DNA from: Enterovibrio sp042096095
Lineage (GTDB): Bacteria; Pseudomonadota; Gammaproteobacteria; Enterobacterales; Vibrionaceae
DNA: 6,908 bases
Assembly: GCA_042096095.1 (NCBI GenBank)
Contig: JBELME010000231.1
Location: 1-6,908 of the forward strand
Direction: 5' to 3'
Part shown: positions 1 through 6,886 of the stretch, piece after piece
Numbering within the stretch: position 1 is the stretch's first letter
How the letters are laid out: the number at the start of each line of letters is the position of its first letter
Program-made: the position numbers and the translations under genes
Notes under the pieces: model-generated
What the model was told of the DNA's origin: nothing
What the model saw: the letters and a program-made list of their open reading frames with translations, nothing else
The model's database searches: none

Positions 1-775
1 CCTCACCGCTAAATCCAGTGATACCGATTATCTTGATGATGAAAACTTCAAAATCGGTCAACGTGAGTATTTCCACGGTAACGACGATGAAGCGGCATAT
101 GTTGCCTATCTCGCAGCGGCAAACGATGAAAACCCCCTTGCTCAGGCAGCCGTAGCCAAGTTTCTATGGCGCGGGTTAATTGGGCCAAAAGATGAGGATG
201 GCGCACAGTATTGGGCGACTAAAGCGTTGCCTCAACTCAATAAATTGGTCGCAGTCGATCATGCTGAAGCGTTATATACCTTGGGTTGGCTAACCAATAA
301 TGGCGTCGGCGTGGCGAAAGATGAGAAGAAGGCTATCTCACTCTATGAGCGCGCGGCGTGGAAAGGGATTGCTTGGGCGCAAACCAATTTAGGAACCATC
401 TACGAGGCGGGAAAAAACTTGCCTAAAGACGCGGTGAAAGCAGAGTATTTTTATACGCTCGCTGCAAACCAGGGGTACGTCCCCGCACAATATGAATTGG
501 CTCTTTTGTATAAATATGGCGACGACGGCGTTCCCATAGATTTAGCTGCCGCCATGAACCTATTTACGCTGGCGACAAACAAAGGCGATGCTGATGCCCA
601 GTACCACTTGGGGGATATGTATCGCTTTGGAAAAGGCGCTGAGATTGACTTAGAAAAAGCGGTGCATTTTTACACCCTAGCCGCCGAACAAGGACATGAC
701 AACGCACAGTGGTCCTTAGCATACTGTTATAGAAATGCTATTGGCGTTGAACAAAACCTCCAACGCGCTTTTGAG

Positions 776-784
776 TTGTAACCT
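776..784 (+). other. Frameshift lesion 1 in the Sel1-repeat gene (one base missing)
   Basis: The frame ends at TAA (779-781) in the middle of a repeat, right after the residues RAFEL. In the next frame the repeat resumes at once as TLSANQG and continues with AQNNLA. Restoring one pyrimidine after TA gives a tyrosine codon and the family pattern ELYTLSANQG, matching the YTLAA motif seen in the neighbouring repeats. The lesion is therefore a single-base deletion rather than a gene end. Confidence 0.85.
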
Positions 785-975
785 TATCCGCCAATCAAGG
801 AAATTCATCCGCTCAAAATAACCTTGCCATCATGTATGCAAATGGCCAAGGGGTCGAACAAGACCAAGTAAAGGCAAATCAGTTGTATCAACTCGCCGCG
901 GATCAAGGCGACGCGACAGCACAAAATAACCTAGGGGTAAATCACGAAATAGGAAAGGGGCTTCCTGTTGACCTT

Positions 976-980
976 AAAAA
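976..980 (+). other. Frameshift lesion 2 in the Sel1-repeat gene (A-run one base short)
   Basis: A run of five A follows the residues PVDL. Read straight on, the frame degenerates and ends at 1035. With six A it becomes DLKKALALYMQAAEQ, the expected end of a Sel1 repeat, and joins the frame that stays open to 1850. A one-base loss in a homopolymer is a common mutation and also a common sequencing or assembly error. Confidence 0.85.
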
Positions 981-1852
981 GCACTTGCGTTATATATGCA
1001 AGCCGCAGAACAAGCGCATGCATCTGCACAAATAAACGTAGGCATTTTCTATCGATACGGAAAAGGCGTAGAGCAGAGCGATGAAAAAGCGGCAGAGTAC
1101 TATGCCCTGGCGGCGGCGCAAAATGATGCAGAGGGTCAAACCCTTCTTGGTGAGCTATACCAGTTTGGTAAAGGCGTAGAAAAAGACAATGAGAAGGCCG
1201 TCGATTTATATAAACGTGCCCATGCACAGAGCTTCCCAAGGGGCTCAATGCGGTTGGGGGCGGCATATTTATATGGTCGAGGTGGGCTGGAGAAAGACGA
1301 AGTAAAAGCCAAAACACTGATTGAATCTGCACTCACTTCTGAAGAACAACTTTCTCATTGGCTTCTCTCCATTCTCTATGGCAACAAAGAAAGCGCTCTG
1401 TATGACGAAACGCTTAGTCTGACACACTTAAAAGCTGCCGCAGAAAGCGGGCATTTTTGTGCCCAAAACAACTACGGGGTTTATCTTGACGAAAACGCGC
1501 CAGAGAGCACGAAAGAGGCCGTAACCTGGTACGCAAAGGCCGCCAGCCAAGGCCACAAGCGCGGGCTCAACAACTTCATTGCGCAAGTGGAATTAGGCAA
1601 TGCCACAGAAATCGACATCGTCCTTGTGCGTGATTACTACCTAGAACAAGCCAGAAAGCAAAACATTCGCGCAAACCTCATTCTGGCAGATTGGTACAAC
1701 CGCGGAGTGATCGTCGAGAAAGATATCATGAAATCCGTGAGTTATTTCTTTGAAGCCAAGAAGCTCGGCAGTGACGAAGCGGATGAGAAAATAGCCGCCG
1801 TGCTCACCCCGCAACATACCTTTGCGGCAACGTGTCCAACGGGAATCTGAGG

Positions 1853-2674
1853 CTATTTGATGACGAAATGTGATTGATAGAACTTCGGCGTGACCGCTAA
1901 CTTCTTTTTGAATTGGCGTTGGAAGTGAGCTTGATCTGAAAAGCCAAGCTTGAGTGCAACATCCGAAATATCATCGCCCGATTTCAGCATGATTTTGGCT
2001 CGCTTGATTTTCTCATCCATCAAATAGGCATGCGGAGGCAAGCCAAATTGATGTTTAAACGCACGTAGCAATTGGTAGCGGCTCATGCCTGCTTCCTGCG
2101 CCAGTTCATCGAGCTGATGGGTGTGTTCAATATCATCAAGCAGTCTTTCCCGAATGCGTATTAACGGCGGTTGAGACATCATCGCTCTGAGCGAATCTTG
2201 CTGCTGTTTCCCCAAAATGCGCTCGATAAAATCGTAAAAGCATACCTGTGCCTGCAGCACACTCGCGTCACTTTTCAATGCTTCAAACAAAGCACGAAAA
2301 CGCTGCTGAATGTCGGGACTACGTTCAAGATCATGAATAAACGGGGTGTAATCGTGTTCGTCACTTTGTAACACATCACGCTGAACATCGCCCATTTTGA
2401 GGGTATCCACAAACAACATGTTGTAAGACCAAGTACCCACGTTAGGGTTGCAGGAATGCACGTCTGCGGGGTTAATCGTCACCACATCCCCTTAGCCGAT
2501 CGCATGCGTCGTCTGTCGGTTTTTGTAGTTGGCACTGCCCTGCTGAATGATCCCGAAAGAAAACTCATCGTGCGAATGCGCTTCATAACAAGCAGCGCTT
2601 TGATTGGCGACACGCAGTTCAACCCAAGGCAGTAATGTGCTTTGCTTGAAACTGGCGCTTTTATCCTTCTTCAT
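1853..2674 (-). pseudogene. AraC-family transcriptional regulator with an in-frame stop
   Basis: Reading from ATG at 2674, the frame runs to TAG at 1855-1853 but carries TAA at codon 61 (2494-2492). Both halves are in the same frame, so this is one substitution, not a frameshift. The N-terminal part looks like an AraC-type cupin sensor, with the metal/ligand-style HSHDEFSFG pattern at residues 33-41 and GDVVTINPADVHSCNP after the stop. The C-terminal domain (about 165-271) has two helix-turn-helix units: one around 188-207 (LDELAQEAGMSRYQLLRAFK) and one around 235-257 with the family signature ending GFSDQAHFQRQFK. The intact length would be 273 residues, normal for the family. It lies 70 bases downstream of a LysE-type exporter gene on the same strand, an arrangement common for AraC regulators that control such exporters. 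The stop may be real, a sequencing error, or bypassed by internal restart (see findings). Confidence 0.88.
2492..2494 (-). other. In-frame TAA stop inside the AraC-family gene
   Basis: The codon sits between ATHAIG-like and GDVVTINP stretches of the sensor domain, where AraC proteins of this type normally read G-x-GDVV with x often K, E or Q. AAA, CAA or GAA each lie one base change from TAA. The frame is otherwise open on both sides. Confidence 0.85.
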
Positions 2675-2744
2675 GCGTGCTCAACGTCCTTCCGCAAAAC
2701 CCTTGAACCTTCCCTCGCCCGATGCAAATGATGACTGATGGCGT

Positions 2745-3338
2745 TCAAAGCCACATCATGGTGACTGACACAGCAAGCAACACACTCATCACTCTATTAA
2801 AGTGACGCTGTTGAGTGGGATTATCAAGGTAGTTAGCCAAAACAGTGCCGATAACCGCCCATACCCCGACGCCTATCAAACAAATGACCAAAGACACCAA
2901 GGTAAACACCATGAGATAGGTTTGCTCATCACCCTGCCCTACCACAAACAAACTGATACCCGACATGGCGACCAGCCACGCCTTTGGGTTCAGCAGTTGG
3001 GTTAGCGACCCTGTCCATAGCCCTGAACGCGTTTTTTGGGATGCATCAATGCCTGATACTGGCGCGGTAAAAATCTTGTACGCCAGATAAAACAAATACA
3101 CACTCCCGCACATCCGCATGCCCAATTCCATCTTGGGCAGCAGTGCCAACAACAGTTGCATCACACTGCCAGAGAAAAACACCACCGCGGCATACGCGAC
3201 CGATGCTCCCACCACATGTTTAACCGCTTCACGCACGCCGAAGTTCACCGCCGTGCTGGTCGCCAGTATGTTTACCGGCCCTGGCGTGACTGCACCTACA
3301 AACGCAAATGTCGCCATGGCAACGAGGATATTTTCCAT
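2745..3338 (-). CDS. LysE/RhtB-family amino-acid exporter
   Basis: A 197-residue hydrophobic inner-membrane protein, the usual size for the LysE/RhtB family, whose members export amino acids or their analogues. Visible features are the N-terminal hydrophobic segment followed by the family motif TPGP at 18-21 with the glycine-rich stretch NFGVREAVKHVVGAS after it, hydrophobic segments near 43-68, 76-92, 120-133, 142-168 and 183-197, and the conserved LLNPKAWL at 115-122 after a polar loop. I chose ATG at 3338-3336, which has AGG 10 bases upstream; a GTG three codons earlier (3347) has no comparable ribosome-binding site. The AraC-family gene follows 70 bases downstream on the same strand, so the two may be co-transcribed. 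The substrate cannot be deduced from sequence alone. Confidence 0.93.
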   Translation of the reverse strand: MENILVAMATFAFVGAVTPGPVNILATSTAVNFGVREAVKHVVGASVAYAAVVFFSGSVMQLLLALLPKMELGMRMCGSVYLFYLAYKIFTAPVSGIDASQKTRSGLWTGSLTQLLNPKAWLVAMSGISLFVVGQGDEQTYLMVFTLVSLVICLIGVGVWAVIGTVLANYLDNPTQQRHFNRVMSVLLAVSVTMMWL

Positions 3339-3644
3339 TACAACCACACCTGTCTACCCGTCTTTTAGCATTTGAGATTACGGGATCGGCATCGCCAAGT
3401 ATTGAACGATATTGCATTGAGGTAGGCCGCGGCTGAAACGTTCGAAATTCAAACAGATCAATATGCCACTGCAATCATAAGAGTTTGATTTCGAATTAAT
3501 AATTCTAAGAATTCTGATTTTTTATTGGAAGATGAGCAACTTAGTGGCTACGCTGATCGGGTTGCGAAAAACATTGTCATTCAGGATGAACGACCGTGTT
3601 TACCAAATAATCAGAATCTGCCATCAGTTGTCGAGATAATAACG
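3339..3644. promoter_or_regulatory. Divergent intergenic region between exporter and pilin genes, with an A+T-rich palindromic core
   Basis: About 306 bases without a convincing gene. The half next to the exporter is of mixed composition. Positions 3481-3527 are strongly A+T-rich and contain a perfect 6-1-6 inverted repeat GAATTA-A-TAATTC (3493-3505), the palindrome AGAATTCT (3508-3515), and TGATTT repeated at 3486-3491 and 3515-3520. Such a tract fits a promoter or regulator-binding site for the pilin unit or the exporter, but no clear paired -35/-10 elements could be assigned. A leader of about 115 bases lies between this tract and the pilin ATG. An open frame from TTG at 3525 runs into the pilin but does not resemble protein. 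Confidence 0.4.
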
Positions 3645-3839
3645 ATGAAAGCCTTAGCTCAACTTACTCACCGCTATGTGAAGGATCAATCAGGGGTTAC
3701 CGCCATAGAGTACGCCATTATGGGGGTGGGGATTTCCGCCATCATTCTTGCGGTCTTCATTACAGACACCACGTTCAGAGATACCCTTATCTCCGCGTTT
3801 CAAATCATTGCTACAAATATTGACTCAGTAACCAACTAG
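3645..3839 (+). CDS. Flp-type (type IVb) pilin precursor
   Basis: A 64-residue protein with the layout of Flp pilins: a short basic leader (1-17), then a prepilin-peptidase site SG|VTAIEY with Gly17 at -1 and Glu22 at +5, then a hydrophobic helix of about 20 residues (AIMGVGISAIILAVFI) and a short polar tail. In this family the leader is removed by a TadV/CpaA-type peptidase and the subunit is assembled by Tad machinery into adhesive pili; that is family knowledge. The frame can extend back to TTG at 3525, but the ATG at 3645 gives the normal leader length and the extension (MEDEQLSGYADRV and on) is unlike a pilin leader. The ribosome-binding site is weak (GAG about 10 bases upstream). No tad, rcp or peptidase gene is in the window, so assembly must come from elsewhere or the gene is solitary. 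Confidence 0.85.
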   Translation: MKALAQLTHRYVKDQSGVTAIEYAIMGVGISAIILAVFITDTTFRDTLISAFQIIATNIDSVTN

Positions 3840-3869
3840 TCCCTGATTTTTAACCATGAGAGCCACTCC

Positions 3870-4157
3870 ATGTTTGTTGTATCACTCACGTATACCGTCG
3901 CGCTCTCTGAGGTTGATCAATACATTGACGCGCACATTGCCTACTTAGAAAAACTGTACGCTGAGGGGCATTTTCTGGCATCAGGACGCAAAGTGCCGCG
4001 CACTGGCGGGATCATTCTGGCACGCGCCAACGATCGCGCACACCTTGATGCTATTCTGCGTAAAGATCCTTTCTATCAAGCCGGTGTGGCAGACTATGAC
4101 ATCATGGAATTCGAACCTTCCATGACTGCCGAAGGTCTGGATGCGTTAAAAAGGTAA
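3870..4157 (+). CDS. YciI-like protein
   Basis: A 95-residue protein matching the YciI family, a small ferredoxin-like alpha/beta fold. Visible family features are YTVALSEVDQYIDAHIAYL near the start with His22, the stretch FLASGRKVPRTGG at 35-47, the conserved DPFYQAGVADYDI at 66-78 with Asp66, and a terminal FEPS. His and Asp in these places are proposed active-site residues in the family, but the physiological reaction of most members is unknown, so no substrate is assigned. The ATG at 3870 is preceded by TGAGAG, giving a plausible ribosome-binding site 9 bases away. It starts 30 bases after the pilin stop on the same strand, so co-transcription is possible; a functional link is not implied. 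Confidence 0.92.
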   Translation: MFVVSLTYTVALSEVDQYIDAHIAYLEKLYAEGHFLASGRKVPRTGGIILARANDRAHLDAILRKDPFYQAGVADYDIMEFEPSMTAEGLDALKR

Positions 4158-4189
4158 TCTCCCACAAAGCCAAGAGAAACCCACACATT

Positions 4190-4218
4190 AAAAAAGCGGC
4201 GCAATGGCCGCTTTCGTT
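4190..4218. terminator. Hairpin terminator between convergent genes, probably bidirectional
   Basis: An 8-bp perfect stem AAAGCGGC (4193-4200) and GCCGCTTT (4207-4214) encloses the 6-base loop GCAATG. On the minus strand it is followed by six T, a classic intrinsic terminator 24 bases beyond the endonuclease-family stop codon. On the plus strand the tail is CTTTCGTTC, a weaker U-tract serving the YciI gene. Confidence 0.85.
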
Positions 4219-4237
4219 CATGATGAGAACCGACAGA

Positions 4238-5269
4238 TCAGTTAAAAGCCACTGTCGCCACCACTTGCGCATGATCTGATTGCTTCTTATTGCTCACGCC
4301 ATCATTTTTCAAATGGGCGTCATACACATCAAACCCAGACACTCTGCCTGCGGCGTTATTGTTTTTCTCATTCAAAGCATTTGACACAAACACGTAGTCC
4401 AATGTGCCGCCTTCGCCACGATGATAGTGGGTCGGCGTTCTTGCCGTGCCATCAGGGTTTGGGGCCATGTCAAAGGCATCGTATAACTTGAGTTTGTAAC
4501 TTGCGACTTTGGCCTCAATCGGTAGGTCAGCCCAAGCGACACCATCAATGTCATACACACGGCCTCGGTTTGAGAGGGCTTCAATGGCAATGGAATGGAT
4601 GTTGTCATTCAAATCCCCCAGTAACACCACAGGCGTTTCTGATGATGCGTGCAGATCTTTCGAGATGTTCTCGTAGAGCTCACTCGCTTCCGCGCCACGT
4701 TGCAGCATAGACGCCACGTTACCAATGGATCTCGCTTGCATGGAAGCCAACACGCGCTCATCCCATGCTGCGTTGTCGCAGACATCTGACGGGATAGAAA
4801 CAGGGCGTTTTGATTTAAAGTGGGCGACGTAAACAATCGCATTGGCCGCACCGTCGATTTGAACTTCCGCGCGGATAGGCGTACGCGAAAACTCTGTGTC
4901 TTCTTTCAGCGGTAAATGCTGGCTGGAATTGTCATTGAATGACACCTTTTCCGCAGAAACTAAAGGAAACTTGGAGGCGATCGCCACCACAGGCCCAACA
5001 TACACATTGTCGTCGTCATCCCCTTTTGCGGGTATATCGACCACGGCGAAATGCGGGTATCCCGCTGCGTTCACCAAGGCTTCAAGCTCGTCGGGGCTGA
5101 ACACTTCTTGAAAGCCCACCACGTCACACGCCATCTCATTGAGTTGCGCGATTACCCACGCTTTTTTGTCTGACCAATCGCTGTCTGAATACGTGTTATG
5201 TGGGGCATACCATGCCACCGGAGGCGCAGCAAATTGGTAAAGATTAAACGTACCGAATCGAATATCCAT
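4238..5269 (-). CDS. Endonuclease/exonuclease/phosphatase (EEP) fold protein
   Basis: A 343-residue protein of the metal-dependent EEP superfamily (exonuclease III/DNase I-like phosphoesterases). The active-site motifs appear in order: FNLYQ with Asn9, GFQEVF with the metal-binding Glu55, VAHFKSKRP with His150, GDLND at 218-222 with Asp219 and Asn221, LDYVF with Asp291, and the terminal SDHAQV with Asp332 and His333. All expected catalytic residues are present, so it is probably active; the substrate (nucleic acid, phospholipid, nucleotide or sugar phosphate) cannot be told. No signal peptide is visible, suggesting a cytoplasmic protein. I chose ATG at 5269 because AGAGAGG lies just upstream at good spacing; an in-frame ATG 15 codons earlier (5314) lacks such a site and its extension is unlike the family. 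The gene stands alone, ending at a strong hairpin terminator. Confidence 0.92.
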   Translation of the reverse strand: MDIRFGTFNLYQFAAPPVAWYAPHNTYSDSDWSDKKAWVIAQLNEMACDVVGFQEVFSPDELEALVNAAGYPHFAVVDIPAKGDDDDNVYVGPVVAIASKFPLVSAEKVSFNDNSSQHLPLKEDTEFSRTPIRAEVQIDGAANAIVYVAHFKSKRPVSIPSDVCDNAAWDERVLASMQARSIGNVASMLQRGAEASELYENISKDLHASSETPVVLLGDLNDNIHSIAIEALSNRGRVYDIDGVAWADLPIEAKVASYKLKLYDAFDMAPNPDGTARTPTHYHRGEGGTLDYVFVSNALNEKNNNAAGRVSGFDVYDAHLKNDGVSNKKQSDHAQVVATVAFN

Positions 5270-5287
5270 CTTCTTTTCCTCTCTGTA

Positions 5288-5318
5288 GTTATACCCAAAC
5301 AACCTCACATGCATTCAA
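5288..5318 (-). promoter_or_regulatory. Possible promoter of the EEP-family gene
   Basis: On the minus strand, TTGAAT (5318-5313) and TATAAC (5293-5288) are separated by 19 bases and lie just upstream of the ribosome-binding site. The -10 match is good but the spacing is longer than the usual 17, and the -10 overlaps one TTGGGTATA repeat, so this is a weak call. Confidence 0.3.
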
Positions 5319-5507
5319 ATACCGCAACAACACATTTCATCGATCACCTGCTTTAGAATGTGTATTTTATCAGCCAACAATGTGGGCAAACTTCACGTCC
5401 ATAAGACTTTGGCAAGATAGATTTCATAAAACGGCATGACGGCCGTTTGGCCGCGTTTCAATTCGCTATCCTTCGCGGAAAAAGTAAGCTCAAGATGCTT
5501 GGGTATA
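5290..5507. repeat. Inverted pair of TTGGGTATA motifs bounding a 218-base segment
   Basis: TATACCCAA (5290-5298) and TTGGGTATA (5499-5507) are perfect 9-bp inverted repeats. The inner sides are also related in direct orientation: CTCACATGC follows the left copy and CTCAAGATGC precedes the right copy. This could mark the ends of a small non-coding repeat element. No target duplication is evident at the outer edges, so mobility is not shown. Confidence 0.4.
5429..5448. other. Hairpin in the intergenic region
   Basis: AAACGGC (5429-5435) pairs perfectly with GCCGTTT (5442-5448) across a 6-base loop. There is no following U-tract on either strand, so it is not a good intrinsic terminator, and it lies between divergent genes where no terminator is needed. 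It may be part of the repeat-bounded segment around it or a 5' leader structure. Confidence 0.4.
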
Positions 5508-5572
5508 GTCACATTCAGCATGACGATTCCAGATTATTCTGTAATTAATTTCATCTGCGGAATCAATACACT

Positions 5573-6886
5573 ATGGACGTGCTACTGCTTGTTAGTTTAA
5601 TTGTTATTAACGGTATCTTTGCCATGTCGGAGATTGCATTGGTCACCGCCAAAAGCAGTCGATTAAAACGTTTAGCGGAAAGGAGTAAAGCCGCACAAGT
5701 TGCGCTAACCCTCAAAGAAAACCCCACACGATTCCTCTCCACCATTCAGATCGGCATTACCGTGATTGGTTTACTGAGCGGTATCGTGGGTGAGGCCACC
5801 TTGTCTGTGCCCTTTGCCGAGTGGTTGGTGGTGATGGGCTTGGATGTGTACACCGCAGATATTTTCTCTACTGCCTGCGTGGTGTTAGCGATTACTTACT
5901 TCGCCATTGTTATCGCTGAATTGGTGCCTAAACGTTTTGCTCAATCAAACGCCGAGCGGCTTTCTGTGTTAGTGGCATTGCCGATTTACTGGCTGTCCAA
6001 AATCGCTACGCCCTTCGTTGCCTTGCTGACGCACTCTACAGAAGCGTCGCTTCGCGCGCTGAACGTCAGCCAAGAAAACGATGATGCCATGACGGAAGAT
6101 GATATTCAGGCGCTGGTCAGCGAAGGGTCGTTATCAGGCGCGATTGAACCGCAAGAACACGAGATGATTAACAACATACTGCATCTCAATGACAGGCTGG
6201 TTAGCTCATCGATGACGTCACGCCGCGACATTGATTTCCTCGACATCGACCAACCCGTCGAGCAGGTTCTCAAGCGCATTCGAAACACCAAACACAGCGT
6301 ATTTCCAGTCTGCCGAGGCAATTTGGATAATGTGGTAGGTACGGTCTCTTCTAAAGCCATGCTTAACCAAGCAGGCAATTTATCCATTCCGGTGATCGCC
6401 AGCCTGTTAAAACGTCCGATCTACGTGCCTGAGTCCATGCGCGGCTTAACCTTGCTGAACTACTTGCAGCGAAAAAGCGGTGAATTGGCGTTTATCGTCG
6501 ACGAATATGGCGATATCCAAGGGTTAGTGACCCATTACGATTTACTAAAAGCCATTGCGGGTGATTTGTCTTTGTCGGAAGAAGATGCATGGGCGAAGCA
6601 ACTTCCCGATGGCTGTTGGTTGATGGATGGCATGATAACCATCGCCGAATTCAAGAGCCGATTAAGCATCAGTACCTTGCTGGGCGAGGCAGAAGAAGGC
6701 TTCCAAACCCTGAATGGTCTGTTGATGTGGGTGGCAGGTCGTTTGCCGAATGAAGGAGAGGTGATCAGCTATCAATCATGGCGTTTTGAGATCATTAAAC
6801 TGGCGCATAACCGTATCGCCGATGTGAAGATGATGCCTTTAATCGTGCCGCCGAAAGAACCCACGAAAACGCATGAGGCGGCGTAA
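5573..6886 (+). CDS. HlyC/CorC-family (CNNM-type DUF21-CBS) inner-membrane protein
   Basis: A complete 437-residue protein. The N-terminal DUF21/CNNM domain (about 1-185) has hydrophobic segments near 3-23, 56-76, 97-117 and 131-153 and family motifs NGIFAMSEIALVTAKSSRL (13-31) and ELVPKRFA (116-123). A CBS pair follows (about 205-330), containing IEPQEHEMINNIL before it and DEYGDIQGLVTHYDLL at 310-325. The C-terminal CorC_HlyC domain covers about 345-425. Relatives are linked to magnesium or cobalt efflux and, for the YtfL/PaeA branch, to polyamine export; the old name hemolysin is misleading. The transported substrate of this copy cannot be fixed from sequence. ATG 5573 is chosen because it gives a full first membrane segment, though its ribosome-binding site (CGGA, 11 bases upstream) is weak. 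No operon partner is visible. Confidence 0.93.
   Translation: MDVLLLVSLIVINGIFAMSEIALVTAKSSRLKRLAERSKAAQVALTLKENPTRFLSTIQIGITVIGLLSGIVGEATLSVPFAEWLVVMGLDVYTADIFSTACVVLAITYFAIVIAELVPKRFAQSNAERLSVLVALPIYWLSKIATPFVALLTHSTEASLRALNVSQENDDAMTEDDIQALVSEGSLSGAIEPQEHEMINNILHLNDRLVSSSMTSRRDIDFLDIDQPVEQVLKRIRNTKHSVFPVCRGNLDNVVGTVSSKAMLNQAGNLSIPVIASLLKRPIYVPESMRGLTLLNYLQRKSGELAFIVDEYGDIQGLVTHYDLLKAIAGDLSLSEEDAWAKQLPDGCWLMDGMITIAEFKSRLSISTLLGEAEEGFQTLNGLLMWVAGRLPNEGEVISYQSWRFEIIKLAHNRIADVKMMPLIVPPKEPTKTHEAA

Larger units (their letters stand above)
2..1850 (+). pseudogene. Sel1-repeat (SLR/TPR-like) protein, 5'-truncated by the window and broken by two frameshifts
   Basis: The reading frame is open from the left edge, so the start codon and any signal peptide lie outside the window. 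It encodes about 14 tandem Sel1-like repeats of roughly 36 residues, with units such as AQ-x-x-LG-x-x-Y-x-x-G-x-GV-x-x-D-x-x-KA and a trailing Y-x-LAA-x-QG. Sel1 repeats form paired-helix solenoids that usually mediate protein-protein contacts; the partner here cannot be told. The repeats run through three frames: 2-781, then about 779-980, then about 978-1850. Each switch fits loss of one base, and restoring both gives about 616 continuous residues. The last repeats (from about 1320) are more divergent and the protein ends PTGI. It is convergent with the AraC gene, with 2 bases between the stop codons. Either a real pseudogene or a normal gene with consensus errors; the family call is secure, the broken status depends on the bases being right. 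Confidence 0.88.
5270..5572. promoter_or_regulatory. Divergent intergenic region between EEP and HlyC/CorC genes
   Basis: About 303 bases with no gene that I can support. It should hold promoters for both flanking genes. Elements seen are the strong ribosome-binding site of the EEP gene (5270-5284), a -10-like TATAAC on the minus strand (5293-5288), two TTGGGTATA motifs in opposite orientation (5290-5298 and 5499-5507), a hairpin at 5429-5448, and an A+T-rich stretch at 5531-5555 in front of the HlyC/CorC start. No clear -35/-10 pair for the plus-strand gene was found. Confidence 0.45.

Noticed and set aside
976..981. Possible programmed -1 frameshift at T-AAA-AAG in the Sel1-repeat gene
   Set aside because: The direction would fit a -1 slip, but the heptamer lacks the leading A of the canonical A-AAA-AAG, Sel1-repeat proteins are not known for recoding, and the first lesion near 781 has no slippery sequence. 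Two simple one-base losses explain both breaks.
931..1332. 133-residue minus-strand open frame opposite the Sel1-repeat gene
   Set aside because: It is antisense to clear Sel1 repeats and its translation, rich in His, Pro, Leu and Arg, shows no family pattern.
996..1850. The 284-residue frame as a separate Sel1-repeat gene starting at ATG 996
   Set aside because: The ATG falls inside a repeat, and the repeat pattern continues directly upstream once one A is restored, so it is the 3' part of the longer gene.
3229..3474. 81-residue minus-strand frame overlapping the start of the exporter gene
   Set aside because: Its second half is the exporter gene read out of frame (Cys/Arg/His-rich), and its first half lies in the promoter region with no recognisable pattern.
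3525..3644. N-terminal extension of the pilin from TTG 3525
   Set aside because: It would bury the short leader needed before the prepilin cleavage site; the ATG at 3645 gives a normal 17-residue leader.
4372..5111. Several 69-80 residue frames on both strands inside the EEP gene
   Set aside because: They overlap an intact gene with all catalytic motifs and their translations look like out-of-frame shadows.
5270..5314. Earlier ATG (5314) for the EEP-family gene
   Set aside because: The 15 extra residues are unlike the family start, and the strong AGAGAGG ribosome-binding site points to ATG 5269.
5381..5397. CRP-like site TGTGG...TCACG between the EEP and HlyC/CorC genes
   Set aside because: The half-sites are 7 bases apart instead of 6 and both carry mismatches.
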